This document shows, in pieces, positions 9,986 to 19,811 of a DNA stretch of 46,468 nucleotides. The DNA lies in contig CP070634.1 in the NCBI GenBank assembly GCA_020356105.1, forward strand, positions 865,078 to 911,545. The letters run 5' to 3'. Within the stretch, counting starts at the first letter, position 1. Each line of letters opens with the position of its first letter. This DNA comes from Rhodospirillales bacterium. GTDB taxonomy: Bacteria > Pseudomonadota > Alphaproteobacteria > UBA8366 > JADFVY01. The notes under the pieces were generated by a model, which saw only the letters and a program-made list of their open reading frames with translations, searched no databases and had not been told where the DNA came from. Made by a program: the position numbers and the translations under genes.

Positions 9986-10837
9986 CTACTGTCCAAGTCC
10001 CATCTGTCGCAGGATCGCCCGCGTGGCCGGGTGACTTTGCTCGTCCATGCCGGTCAACACCGTAAAGTGATTGGTCCCGGGAATCGCCTCAGCAAGGGCC
10101 GGAACGCCCCGCGCGCCCCAGATCTCTGCCATCGCCTTCGATTGACGGCGGAAGGCATCCGTCTCGTCGCCGCCCCAGAACAGCGCCAGTGGCGCCGCTG
10201 CGGCGGGGTCGAGAAAGAGCGGGCTGTTGCGGCGGGCGGTCTCGGTGTCCATGCCGACCTTCTCATTGATCGTCGTGTCGACAAGCGGAATGAGGTCGAA
10301 AAGACCGCTGATCGACACGCCACCCTTGACCAGATCTGCCGGCAAGCCCTCGGCGAACCCGTCCCAGTCGGTCGCCATCGCCATGCCCACCAGCTGTCCG
10401 CCGCAAGAATGGCCCGAAACCGTTAGATTGTCGGGGTTCCCGCCGAACCGCTCGGCCTCGCGCCAAAGCCACGCGAGCGCGGCGCGAATCTGACGCCCGA
10501 TCTCGTCGATGGTAACGGCAGGGCACAATCCGTACTCGACCACAGCGACATGGGCGCCGGCTGCGACCAGCGGCCGCGCGACGAAACTTGAGGACTTACG
10601 GGTGTTGGCCTGCCAGTAGCCACCGTGAATATACATGTGTACGGGAGCGCCCTCCGCATCGGCAAGAAACAGATCCAGCATCTCGGAGTCGCTGTCGCCG
10701 TAGGCAAGGTCGAGTGCCTTGTGCACTGCCTCAGCCTCCCACGCAACACTCTTCTCGGCCCATTCGGCAATCAGTTCCGGATGTTCCGGTACGTTCGCGC
10801 GATTGTTGTACTGGCGCTCCAGTTCGGGATCGATCAT
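9986..10837 (-). CDS. Alpha/beta hydrolase, kynurenine formamidase-like
   Basis: 283-residue alpha/beta-hydrolase. The oxyanion motif HGGYW and nucleophile elbow GHSCGG (Ser) are those of the arylformamidase/kynurenine formamidase subgroup of the esterase-lipase family. A C-terminal Asp (GGDETD) and His (PGTNHFTV) complete the triad. Members hydrolyse N-formylkynurenine or small esters and amides. No tryptophan-catabolism genes accompany it. Instead it is the last gene of the liv/EctB-like unit, suggesting it cleaves an acyl or amide group of the imported solute (inference). The ATG at 10837 follows GAGGAGG; the frame continues upstream to 11002 but would overlap livF by over 100 bp. It lies 58 bp after livF. 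Confidence 0.8.
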   Translation of the reverse strand: MIDPELERQYNNRANVPEHPELIAEWAEKSVAWEAEAVHKALDLAYGDSDSEMLDLFLADAEGAPVHMYIHGGYWQANTRKSSSFVARPLVAAGAHVAVVEYGLCPAVTIDEIGRQIRAALAWLWREAERFGGNPDNLTVSGHSCGGQLVGMAMATDWDGFAEGLPADLVKGGVSISGLFDLIPLVDTTINEKVGMDTETARRNSPLFLDPAAAAPLALFWGGDETDAFRRQSKAMAEIWGARGVPALAEAIPGTNHFTVLTGMDEQSHPATRAILRQMGLGQ

Positions 10838-10895
10838 GTTTGTCCTCCTCTGGCGCCGGTCCGGTCGACCCCGGCCCCATTGGCCGAACCCGCCA

Positions 10896-11596
<701 letters not shown>

Positions 11597-11597
<1 letters not shown>

Positions 11598-12400
11598 CAC
11601 GCCGCGCCCCCGAGATACGCCGCTCGCACGTCGGGATCGGCGCGAATCGCATCCGGGGTGCCGCTGGCAACCGCTCGGCCGTAAACGAGGACACTGATTC
11701 TGTCGGCCAGCGCGAAAACCGCATCCATGTCATGCTCCACCAGCAGAATCGCCACCCTGCCCTTTAGTTCCGCGAGCAGGGTGATCAGTCGCACCGACTC
11801 CTCGCGGCCCATCCCGGCCATGGGCTCGTCGAGAAGCAACACCTTCGGTCGTGTTGCGAGCGCCATCGCAAGTTCGAGCTGGCGTTGCTCGCCATGCGCC
11901 AGCGTGCCGGCGCGCACATCCGCCCTGGCGCCGAGGCCGACCGATTCAAGCAGGGCCCGTGCCGGGGCGCGCAGCACGGGATCGCGCCGGGCGGCGCGCC
12001 AGAACCGAAAACTGTGGCCGGCATGAGCCTGGATCGCCATCGACACGTTGTCCTCGGCGGTGAACCCGCGAAACAGGCTGGTGATCTGAAACGATCGCGC
12101 CAGCCCGAGCCGGGCCCGGGTGTCGGCGCCAAGACCGGTGACGTCCTGGCCCGCGAACCACACGCTGCCTGAATCCGCTGTGAGCTCGCCGGAGAGCTGC
12201 GCGATGGCGGTCGTCTTGCCGGCACCGTTCGGGCCGATCATCGCGTGGATTTCGCCGGAACGCAGCTCCAGCGAGAGACCGTCCACCGCGACGATCGCGC
12301 CGAAGCGCTTGCGGAGATCGCGCGCGCGAAGCAGATCGGTCTTGCCGTCGATTCCAGGGACCGCTGCTTCGTCCGCCGAAAGACCGGTGCTCTCGACCAT
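11597..12400 (-). CDS. livG: Branched-chain amino acid-type ABC transporter, ATPase LivG
   Basis: 267-residue ATPase with Walker A MIGPNGAGKTTAIAQL, Q-loop SFQITSLF, signature LAHGEQRQLELAMAL, Walker B VLLLDEPMAGM and switch His in LVEHDMDAVF. The variant signature LAHGEQ and the Asp-Glu-Pro-Met-Ala-Gly run are LivG hallmarks. The ATG at 12400 is taken because the EctB-like gene ends 2 bp upstream; the frame runs further upstream only in the wrong frame of that gene. Confidence 0.9.
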
Positions 12401-12402
12401 GT

Positions 12403-13659
12403 TCACCCGATCAGGACCGCTGCCACGGCCCGTTCCAGGATGTCGAGCCCCTCGGCCAGACCCGTATCGCCGATCGTCAAAGGCGGCGATACCTTGACGA
12501 CCTCGTCGTCCGCGCCGCAGGTTTCGACGACAAGACCGTTCTCGAATGCGGTCGCGGCGACCCGCGCGGACACCTCGGGTCGCTCCCAGGCGATGCCCTG
12601 CAGCAGGCCAATGCCTTTGACATGGGCGGCGTTGGCCCCGCCGACCGCGGCTATCGCGGCCAGCCGCTCCGCCACTGTATCGGCCTTGCGCTTGATCTCT
12701 GCCTCGAACCGTCCGGTCTTCCAGTAGTCGAGCGCGGCCCTGGCCGCGACGAATGCCAGGTTGTTGCCCCGGAACGTGCCGTTGTGCTCGCCCGGCCGCC
12801 ATTGGTCGATCTCAGGCCTTATCAGCAACATTGCCAGGGGCAATCCGATGCCGCCGATCGATTTCGACAGGCACACGATGTCCGGATACAGGCCGGCCCG
12901 CTCAAAGCTGAAGAACGGCCCGCAGCGACCGCATCCGGCCTGGATGTCATCGACGATGACCAGGATACCATGCCGCTCCGCCAGTTCGGTCAGCCGTCGC
13001 AGCCAGTCCGTCGATGCGACGTTCAGCCCGCCTTCGGCCTGCACGGTCTCGACCAGAAACGCGGCCGGAAGATCGATCCCGCTGCCGTGATCTTCGATCA
13101 ACCGCTCGATCAGCGCGATCGTATCGGTGTCGAGACCGAAATAGCCGTCGAAAGGCAAGCGTGTCACATTGGCAAGCTCGATCCCGGCGGCCCGCCGCTT
13201 GCCGCGGCTCGCGGTCGCGGCGAGCGAACCGAGCGTCACCCCATGAAAGGCGTGCGTGAACGCGGCGACCGTCGGCCGGCCCGTCACCTTCCGCGCCAGC
13301 TTCAGCGCCGCTTCGACGGCATTCGTTCCGGTCGGCCCGGTGAACTGGATCTTGTACTCCAGTCTTCTTGGTTGCAGCACGATGCCGTTGAAGGCCTCCA
13401 TGAACTCGCCTTTGGCACGGGTGTGCATGTCCATCGCATGCAGGATGCCGTCGGCCTCGAGGTAGCGGACAACCGCATCCTTGATCGCGCGATCGTTGTG
13501 ACCGTAATTGAGCGCGCCGCAGCCGGCCAGAAAATCGATGTAGCGGCGCCCGCCGCGATCGAACAACTCGTGGCCGCGTGCGCGCTCGAAGACGGTCGGA
13601 AACGCGCGGCAATAGAACTTGACCTCAGACTCGAGCGCGGAAAATACGTCGTGTGACAT
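12403..13659 (-). CDS. EctB-like class III aminotransferase (diaminobutyrate type)
   Basis: 418-residue PLP-dependent enzyme closely resembling L-2,4-diaminobutyrate:2-oxoglutarate aminotransferase (EctB/DoeD). It starts with ALESEVKFYCRAFPTVF and shows GALNYGHN, FTGPTGTNAVEAALKLARK, VDDIQAGCGR and GEHNGTFRGNNLAFV. The PLP lysine is Lys266 in CLSKSIGG. EctB acts in ectoine synthesis, DoeD in ectoine breakdown. No ectA, ectC, doeA or doeB is visible. It sits inside a liv transporter unit (2 bp before livG), so transamination of an imported omega-amino acid is more likely than ectoine synthesis (inference). The ATG at 13659 matches EctB N-termini; the frame extends to 13809. 186 bp separate it from livM. 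Confidence 0.85.
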   Translation of the reverse strand: MSHDVFSALESEVKFYCRAFPTVFERARGHELFDRGGRRYIDFLAGCGALNYGHNDRAIKDAVVRYLEADGILHAMDMHTRAKGEFMEAFNGIVLQPRRLEYKIQFTGPTGTNAVEAALKLARKVTGRPTVAAFTHAFHGVTLGSLAATASRGKRRAAGIELANVTRLPFDGYFGLDTDTIALIERLIEDHGSGIDLPAAFLVETVQAEGGLNVASTDWLRRLTELAERHGILVIVDDIQAGCGRCGPFFSFERAGLYPDIVCLSKSIGGIGLPLAMLLIRPEIDQWRPGEHNGTFRGNNLAFVAARAALDYWKTGRFEAEIKRKADTVAERLAAIAAVGGANAAHVKGIGLLQGIAWERPEVSARVAATAFENGLVVETCGADDEVVKVSPPLTIGDTGLAEGLDILERAVAAVLIG

Positions 13660-13845
13660 CCAGCTGTCTGCCCCATGTGATTGCACCGGCGGTATCGCGA
13701 GGCCCGGCCCAGCTTCGAGTTTAAGGCGTCGGCATCGGACGAGCCGCGCGACGTCGCGGCCGGCCTGTCGAATACGCATCCGGCAGCATGCCCCAGCGAT
13801 CATCGGCAATCGAGTCCCAAGAGCGACCCGTGGCGGGATCGGTCG

Positions 13846-14850
13846 TCACGATTCGGAACCGTCTTGCGCGCCGATAAGCCAGCCGTATATGCCCCGCCGC
13901 GCGAACAAAACGACAAAAATCAGGACCGGGCCGAGCACGATCATCCAATGCTCGGTCCATGCGGACAGCACCTCTTCGAGCAACAGAAACGCGGCGGCTC
14001 CGAAAACCGGGCCAAACAACGTTCCCATTCCGCCCAGGATCACCATGACCATGATTTCACCCGACCTGGTCCAGTGCATCAGCGACGGGCTGACGAATTC
14101 AGTCTGGTTGGCGATGAGGGCGCCCGCAAGGCCCGCCGCCGCGCCGGCGATCGAGAAACAGGCCAGCTTGTATCTGTAGGTTGGGAATCCCAGCGCCGTC
14201 ATGCGACGTTCATTTTCCCGCACACCGCGAATAACCATACCGAATCGTGATCCGACGGCCCTGTGACCAAACCCGAGAAACAGCAGCAACACGGCAAGGC
14301 AGACATAGTAGAACGTGGTATCGTCCGACAGGTCCATCCACGGAATTTGGCTGCGCCCGTACATGCTCAGGCCGTCATCGCCCCCATAAGCCTCCAGCGA
14401 TACGAAGAAGAAATACAGCATCTGCGCAAACGCCAGGGTAATCATGATGAAGTAGACGCCACCGGTGCGCAGGCTCACCGAGCCGATGATCAACGCCAGC
14501 AGGCCGGCGACACCGGCCGCCGCCGGCCAGACGATCAGGCCGCTGTCGCTGCCGGGGATAAGTCCCAGAAATGCCGTCCCTTCGAAGCCATGCACGAACA
14601 GGATGCCGACAACGTAGCCACCCGTGCCGAAGAAGGCCGCGTGGCCGAAGCTGACCATGCCGCCGAAGCCGAGAATCAGGTCGAGACTCGCCGCCGCAAG
14701 GCCGTAGATCAGGATGCGGCTCGCAAGGCTGACATAGAACGGCTCGTCCAGCACCAGCGCCACCGGTGGCATCAGCACCAGGAAGACAAGAGCGCCGAGA
14801 TGCACGGCGTGGCGCCGGGTAAACGCACTTGATCGCGTGACATCAGCCAT
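13846..14850 (-). CDS. livM: Branched-chain amino acid-type ABC transporter, permease LivM
   Basis: 334-residue polytopic membrane protein with about 9 hydrophobic helices. The LivM signature GLAAASLDLILGFGGMVSFG, then HAAFFGTGGYV, is near residues 50-80, and a conserved loop GVRENERRMTALG precedes the last helices. It forms the heterodimeric channel with LivH. Its ATG overlaps the livH stop by 8 bp, so translation is coupled. Confidence 0.9.
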   Translation of the reverse strand: MADVTRSSAFTRRHAVHLGALVFLVLMPPVALVLDEPFYVSLASRILIYGLAAASLDLILGFGGMVSFGHAAFFGTGGYVVGILFVHGFEGTAFLGLIPGSDSGLIVWPAAAGVAGLLALIIGSVSLRTGGVYFIMITLAFAQMLYFFFVSLEAYGGDDGLSMYGRSQIPWMDLSDDTTFYYVCLAVLLLFLGFGHRAVGSRFGMVIRGVRENERRMTALGFPTYRYKLACFSIAGAAAGLAGALIANQTEFVSPSLMHWTRSGEIMVMVILGGMGTLFGPVFGAAAFLLLEEVLSAWTEHWMIVLGPVLIFVVLFARRGIYGWLIGAQDGSES

Positions 14851-15763
14851 GGGCGGGGAACAATCCGCTCGGTCGCCAGATCAGGATGCCGGCCATCAAG
14901 ATGTAAATCGACATCGACGCCAGCGAGGCGCCGACACCGTCGGCCGTCGCCGGGTCCAGCATTAGACGAAACAAACCAGGCAGGAAGGCTCGGCCGAGCG
15001 TGTCCACCAGACCAACCAGGAGGGCGCCGACGAGCGCACCGCGAATCGATCCGATGCCGCCGATCACGATCACGACGAAGGTGAGGATCAGGATGCCCTC
15101 GCCCATGCCCACCTCGACCGCGAAGATCGGCCCCGCCATTGCGCCGGCAAGGCCGGCAAGCGCAGCTCCGAGTCCAAAGACCAGCGTGTAGAGGAGCCGG
15201 ACATTTACACCGAGCGCCCCGATCATCTCCCGGTTGCTCGCGCCGGCCCGAATCAGCATGCCGACCCGGGTGCGGGTGATCAGTAAGTACAGGAAGGCCG
15301 CCACCGCGATGCCGACCACGATGATCGCCAGGCGGTACATTGGATATGGCGCGCCGGGGATGATCTCGACCGTCCCCGACAAGGCTTGCGGCACATCCAT
15401 GAAGATGGCTCGCGGGCCCCAGACGATGCGCACCAGTTCATTGAAAAACAGGATCAAGCCGAATGTCGCCAACACCTGGTCCAGATGGCTGCGCTCGTAC
15501 AGGGACCGCAGGGCGATCCACTCCACCGCCATGCCGGTTATCGCGGCCGCCGGGAGTGCCGCAAGCAGGCCCAGGATGAACGAACCGGTCCAGTGGGTCA
15601 CCGTCGCTGCGACAAACGCACCCACCATGTAAAGGGAGCCGTGCGCAAGATTGATCAAATCCATGATGCCGAATACGAGGGTCAGCCCAGCCGCAAGCAG
15701 GAACAGCATGACCCCCAGTTGCAGCCCGTTCAGAATCTGTTCTAGAACCAGCAGCGCATTCAT
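14843..15763 (-). CDS. livH: Branched-chain amino acid-type ABC transporter, permease LivH
   Basis: 306-residue membrane protein. The LivH hallmark near residues 20-45 is LTLVFGIMDLINLAHGSLYM. About 8 hydrophobic helices follow, along with a cytoplasmic loop GASNREMIGALGVNVRLLY for ATPase docking. The start ATG at 15763 gives MNALLVLEQILNGLQ, the usual family N-terminus. It pairs with LivM (8-bp overlap downstream). A 175-bp gap with a stable hairpin separates it from livK upstream. Confidence 0.9.
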   Translation of the reverse strand: MNALLVLEQILNGLQLGVMLFLLAAGLTLVFGIMDLINLAHGSLYMVGAFVAATVTHWTGSFILGLLAALPAAAITGMAVEWIALRSLYERSHLDQVLATFGLILFFNELVRIVWGPRAIFMDVPQALSGTVEIIPGAPYPMYRLAIIVVGIAVAAFLYLLITRTRVGMLIRAGASNREMIGALGVNVRLLYTLVFGLGAALAGLAGAMAGPIFAVEVGMGEGILILTFVVIVIGGIGSIRGALVGALLVGLVDTLGRAFLPGLFRLMLDPATADGVGASLASMSIYILMAGILIWRPSGLFPAHG

Positions 15764-15826
15764 CAGGTGTTCCGTGAGAATTCGCGGCGCCGAACCGGTC
15801 GACCCGCGCTGTTACCTGCCCCTGCC

Positions 15827-15864
15827 GGATCGGCGCCACGTTTGCGCCGGCCCGGCGCCGATCC
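15827..15864 (-). promoter_or_regulatory. Intercistronic hairpin between livK and livH
   Basis: Perfect 11-bp inverted repeat GGATCGGCGCC / GGCGCCGATCC with a 16-nt loop in the 175-bp gap after the binding-protein gene. There is no T-run downstream on the minus strand. Such hairpins often stabilise the binding-protein mRNA or partly stop transcription, giving more binding protein than permease; that role is inferred. Confidence 0.5.
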
Positions 15865-15938
15865 CCCTTTCAACGGCCCGCGCCGTCGGGGCGATGTGAC
15901 TCGAGTCCCTTGTCACATGCGCCAGCGCGGGGCGACCG

Positions 15939-17114
15939 TCACATGATGCAGTCCTTGGCGTATGCGTCCTGATGGTCGCTGAAGACCTTGCCGACGATCT
16001 TGTTGGTCAGTTCACCCTGCTCATTTCGGTAGACTTGCCGGATGTAGATATCCTGAATCGGATGATGGTTCGCGCCGAAGCGGAAATTGCCGCGCACGGA
16101 TTCAAAATCCGCCTTCGTGAGCGCGAGGCGAAAGGCACTCTTGTTGGACATGTCGCCTTTGACGGCCGCCAAGGCGGATCCGATCAGGCGGGCCGCATCG
16201 TAACCCTGGCTGGCGTAAAGTGACGGACGCCTGCCGTGTTCAGCGATGAAATCCGCAACAAAGGCGCGGTTCGCCGCATTTTCGATGTCGGCGTTCCACT
16301 GCGAAGAGTTGTACACGCCGACGGCGGCGTCACCGACCGGGCCTAGGATCGTCTCGTCAAACGAGAACGCCGGGCCGAACAGGGGTATCTCGTCATTCAA
16401 CCCCGCCTGGGCATATTGTTTGAGGAAGTTGATCCCCATGCCGCCAGGCAGGAAGAAGAACACGGCATCCGGATTGGCCGCGCGCAGCGCCGAAATCTCG
16501 GCAGCGTAATCCTTCTGTCCCAATTTGGTGTAAACCTCGCCGGCAAGACCGCCCTTGTAGAAGCGTTTGAAGCCGGCCAGCGCATCCTTGCCAGCCGGAT
16601 AGTTGGGGGCGAGAATGTAGACGTTCTTGAAACCCTTATCCGAGACGTGCTGGCCCATCGCCTCATGCAGGTTGTCGTTCTGCCAGGCGACATTGAAGTA
16701 ATTCTCGTTGCACATCTTCCCGGCAAGGGCCGATGGGCCCGCGTTGGGGCTGATATAGAACGTGCCGCCCCTGGTCACGCCCGGAACCACGGCCATTGCC
16801 AGATTCGACCACACGATACCGGTCATGATGTCGACCTTGTCGGATTTGATCATCCGATCGGCGATCTGTTTGGCGACCTCGGGCTTGCGGGCGTCATCGG
16901 AGACAATGAGCTGCACCGGAACACCGCCGAGCTTGCCGCCGCCTTGCTTGAGCGCCAGTTCAAAACCGTCGCGTATATCGATGCCCAGGCTGCTGCCCCC
17001 CCCCGAAAGCGTCGTGATCATGCCGACCTTGATGCCATCCGCCAGTGCCGGTGCCGTGAACCCTACTCCGGCCGCCGCGGCGATGGTCAATATGAACCGT
17101 AATTTCCTGCACAT
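15939..17114 (-). CDS. Branched-chain amino acid-type ABC transporter, periplasmic binding protein
   Basis: 391-residue LivK-type (type I fold) binding protein. The signal peptide is residues 1-25 (ILTIAAAAGVGFTAPALA). The mature protein begins DGIKVGMITTLSGGGSSLG, then has GIDIRDGFELALKQGGG, the usual first-lobe pattern. The ligand may be a branched-chain amino acid, amide, aromatic acid or other solute; residues alone do not settle it. GGGAG lies 9 nt upstream of the ATG. First gene of the livK-livH-livM-aminotransferase-livG-livF-hydrolase unit. Confidence 0.88.
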   Translation of the reverse strand: MCRKLRFILTIAAAAGVGFTAPALADGIKVGMITTLSGGGSSLGIDIRDGFELALKQGGGKLGGVPVQLIVSDDARKPEVAKQIADRMIKSDKVDIMTGIVWSNLAMAVVPGVTRGGTFYISPNAGPSALAGKMCNENYFNVAWQNDNLHEAMGQHVSDKGFKNVYILAPNYPAGKDALAGFKRFYKGGLAGEVYTKLGQKDYAAEISALRAANPDAVFFFLPGGMGINFLKQYAQAGLNDEIPLFGPAFSFDETILGPVGDAAVGVYNSSQWNADIENAANRAFVADFIAEHGRRPSLYASQGYDAARLIGSALAAVKGDMSNKSAFRLALTKADFESVRGNFRFGANHHPIQDIYIRQVYRNEQGELTNKIVGKVFSDHQDAYAKDCIM

Positions 17115-17180
17115 CGAATTGTTCTCCCGTCTTCCGGTTTGTTGTTTCGGATCACGAACATATCACCGTTTCGCCTTATC

Positions 17181-17208
17181 TTTATACCGAGGTCGGCAGC
17201 GCGCGCAA
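17181..17208 (-). promoter_or_regulatory. Candidate sigma-70-like promoter of the liv unit
   Basis: On the minus strand a -35-like TTGCGC (17208-17203) and a -10-like TATAAA (17186-17181) are separated by 16 nt. They lie about 67 bp upstream of the livK-type start codon and just after the MFS gene. Both boxes deviate from consensus; predicted by eye only. Confidence 0.4.
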
Positions 17209-17229
17209 ACGGACAAGCTTCGAACGCCT

Positions 17230-18486
17230 TCAGGGGGGTGTTGGCGTTGCGCGTTCGAGTAGCACGATCATCCGCCGCCGGCGCTGCCACAACAAGATCA
17301 TGGCCAGCAGGCACAGACATCCACCGACGGCAAGCGGCAAGCGCAGCCCGAACGGTCCGGACAACGCACCCATAACCACGGATCCCACCGCCGGGCCGCC
17401 TCGGAAGATAGCGCCGTAGAGGCTGAGCACTCGTCCACGCACCCTGTCCTCCACGGCGCGCAGGATCAAGGTCTGGGTGGCGATGGCGCTGGACACCATG
17501 GCGCCGCCGAAGATCGCCGCAGCCGGGACCGCGACCCAGAACAGCGGAGTCCCGGTAAACAGCAACAACGATGCCCCACAGCCTCCGCCGCCGAGCAGAG
17601 CGATCATCAGCAGCCCGGCAGCGTTGCCTCGCTTGGCCAGCCAGATTCCCCCTGCCACCGCGCCGAGCCCGATCGCCGACGTCAACCAGGCCAGCCCGCT
17701 CGCACCGCGCGCGAATACCTCGTCCGCAAAACCCGGCAACAATTCTCCGATCGGCCGGGCCAGGACAGAGATCGTCAACATTAGCAGCAACAACGGACCG
17801 ACCGCCGGATGGCGAGCCGTATAGCGCACCCCCTCCGCAATCTGCGCCAACATCCCGTTCTCCGAGTCGAGCACCGGCCCGGTGGCTTCGATGCGCAACC
17901 GCGTCAGCGCGAACAACAGCGTGAACACCGTTGCCCCGTATAGCGCGAATGTGGGCGCCACCCCCCACCAGGTAATGATGGGGCCGGCCAGCGCCGGGCC
18001 GAGAAAACGCGCCAGGTTGAAGATCAGCGACGATATCGCGACCGCCGCCGGCACATCGTTCGCCTTCACCAGCGACGGAACGAGAGACAGCCGCACCGGC
18101 ATGTAGACCGCCCTGACGGCCCCAAAGAAGGCGTTCAGCAGGACGAGGGAGAAGATCTCGATCAACCCCGACCAGGTCAGCGCAAACAACACCAGAGTTT
18201 GCAGCAAAGAGAGTGTCTGACAGAGCAGCGCCAGCCTGAGACGGTCCAGGCGGTCTGCCAGAACGCCGGCGAACGGCCCCACGACGACGGCTGGAAACAG
18301 GTCGGCGAATGCGACAACCCCGAGCCAGAAACCGGAATGAGTCAGCTCCCAGGTCAGCCAGCCGACACCGAGCCTCTGGACCCAGAGCCCGATCAGGGCG
18401 ACTGCGCTGCCCGCGGTAAAGATTGCGAAATTGCGATTGCCGAAGGCGCTGCGGATCGCACCGAAATCGGCCAGGGCATTTGCCAT
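17230..18486 (-). CDS. MFS transporter (EntS/MFS_3-like exporter)
   Basis: 418-residue protein with 12 hydrophobic helices. An MFS motif-A-like loop GVLADRLDRLRLALLCQ follows helix 2, and the family start FGNRNFAIFTAGSAVALIGLWVQRLG is seen as FGNRNFAIFTAGSAV. This is the MFS_3/EntS-like group, proton-driven exporters of siderophores, drugs or other small molecules. The substrate is unknown. It runs in the same direction as the liv unit 115 bp downstream, but a candidate promoter lies between. Start ATG at 18486; the ribosome site is weak. Confidence 0.8.
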   Translation of the reverse strand: MANALADFGAIRSAFGNRNFAIFTAGSAVALIGLWVQRLGVGWLTWELTHSGFWLGVVAFADLFPAVVVGPFAGVLADRLDRLRLALLCQTLSLLQTLVLFALTWSGLIEIFSLVLLNAFFGAVRAVYMPVRLSLVPSLVKANDVPAAVAISSLIFNLARFLGPALAGPIITWWGVAPTFALYGATVFTLLFALTRLRIEATGPVLDSENGMLAQIAEGVRYTARHPAVGPLLLLMLTISVLARPIGELLPGFADEVFARGASGLAWLTSAIGLGAVAGGIWLAKRGNAAGLLMIALLGGGGCGASLLLFTGTPLFWVAVPAAAIFGGAMVSSAIATQTLILRAVEDRVRGRVLSLYGAIFRGGPAVGSVVMGALSGPFGLRLPLAVGGCLCLLAMILLWQRRRRMIVLLERATPTPP

Positions 18487-18608
18487 TGGGATGTGATCTT
18501 TCCCGTTATCGTCAAGTACCAGTAATTCCGATTTCGAAACGCTGCGGTAACATTTCCGCGGCTATTATGTGCGGCATTTCCAGGGTTTTGGAACAGGAGC
18601 ACCGTACG

Positions 18609-18914
18609 ATGCAAACACCAGCCGTCGAAATAGCCGATCTGCGACGCATCGTAAATCGCTTGCTCGACCACATCGAAAGCAACGGGAAACGGTCGATTGC
18701 GCTGAATCAGACGTTTTACTGGGATGTGCCCGAGGAAGACCGCTATGGCATAGATGACCGGCCAGGGAATCTGGACGTTCGGTCGTTGCATGACGACTGG
18801 GATTGTATCCGCTTTCTCGTTGAAGAGGGTGAAGAACCGATCGTCGACCAACTCAGTGAAGCCGCGACGCTGCTCAGGTACATCGGTGACAGCCTGCGTG
18901 AAGAGATTGACTGA
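18609..18914 (+). CDS. Small hypothetical protein
   Basis: 101 residues, acidic, no signal peptide or membrane helix. A predicted N-terminal helix (IADLRRIVNRLLDHIES) is followed by TFYWDVPEEDRYGID and an acidic helical end. I do not recognise the family. The ATG at 18609 follows AGGAG by 9 nt; the longer frame to 18423 overlaps the divergent MFS gene and has atypical composition. A TATTAT box at 18563-18568 may be a -10 element. The next gene begins 30 bp downstream, so it may share a transcript with the two tandem membrane proteins. Confidence 0.75.
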   Translation: MQTPAVEIADLRRIVNRLLDHIESNGKRSIALNQTFYWDVPEEDRYGIDDRPGNLDVRSLHDDWDCIRFLVEEGEEPIVDQLSEAATLLRYIGDSLREEID

Positions 18915-18944
18915 CCGCGCGGCGGCAGCGGCTGTGACAGCAGT

Positions 18945-19811
18945 ATGAGCAGGAAGCGCCTTTATCTGGTTGTCGGTTCCCTGTGGGCGCTACTGCTCGG
19001 TTTGGGATCGGGTTTGGCTGCCGCGGCCGCCGCGGCGGCCATCGCATGGCTGTTTTTGTTCGGCGATTCGAGCTGGCCGACTTGGACGGGCTGGGCCATC
19101 CCCGCCTTCGGGATTTTGGTCGGATTTGCGACCTTTGCCAGCGCCGTATTTGTCGCTCGCGTCGTGGCCAATCGTCATGGCGCAAAGAACGCAGGGCCGG
19201 CCGATGGGCGCGGCGGTGGCGCGTTTGCCTGGGGCCTTCTCGTCGTAGGCCTCGTCATCGCCGTCGGATTCGCATGGCAGCAGTACGGTCGGAGCAAGCA
19301 GATCGAACGAGCCCGGGCCGCCATCGATACGGCGGCCCTCTATTTCCCGATGCTGCTGTCCGAGACACACCGGATCGTCGACATCGCCGTCGAGTGGCCG
19401 GACGGAGATACAGATGGGCAGGCAACCGTGACTCTTGATGGCCTGCGCACAGGGCAGTATCGCCTCGATTGGCATGTCCATGACAAAGTGTACGAGCGCT
19501 CGCTGCTGACTGGCGGGGAACCGCTGTCCCTTTCGCCCGGTCGAAGCATGATGAGCGTCACAATGCCGGTCCAATCGGTGATCGAAGGGTATCGGGCGTT
19601 GCTGAACCGACATGACGCCAACGTCCTCGTCGATGAGTGGTTCGTCTTCGAAGCACAATTGATGCCGATTCTCACCACATACGAAACGTCGCAACTGCCA
19701 CCGCACGAACTGCACAATCTCGCCAATGGCTGGTCGGCCCTGATACGACGGTCGAGCGCGGAATTTCCGGTCCGATTCTTCTTGTACGGGCAGGTTGGGT
19801 CATGGGACTGA
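18945..19811 (+). CDS. Hypothetical membrane protein, tandem paralogue A
   Basis: 288 residues. Three hydrophobic helices lie near residues 5-38, 48-72 and 90-112, followed by a soluble domain of about 170 residues, probably outside the cytoplasm. The soluble part contains a beta-rich segment (GQYRLDWHVHDKVYERSLL). The next gene encodes a paralogue: the N-terminus aligns (RLYLVVGSLWALLLG with KLYAAAGLVWGLVLG), as does the end (AEFPVRF with TSFAVRF). Family and function unrecognised. ATG at 18945, weak ribosome site. Its end overlaps the next gene by 10 bp if that gene starts at 19802. Confidence 0.8.
   Translation: MSRKRLYLVVGSLWALLLGLGSGLAAAAAAAAIAWLFLFGDSSWPTWTGWAIPAFGILVGFATFASAVFVARVVANRHGAKNAGPADGRGGGAFAWGLLVVGLVIAVGFAWQQYGRSKQIERARAAIDTAALYFPMLLSETHRIVDIAVEWPDGDTDGQATVTLDGLRTGQYRLDWHVHDKVYERSLLTGGEPLSLSPGRSMMSVTMPVQSVIEGYRALLNRHDANVLVDEWFVFEAQLMPILTTYETSQLPPHELHNLANGWSALIRRSSAEFPVRFFLYGQVGSWD

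Noticed and set aside
12403-13659. Ectoine biosynthesis operon
   Set aside because: Only an EctB-like gene exists; no ectA, ectC or ectD flanks it, and it is embedded in a liv transporter unit.
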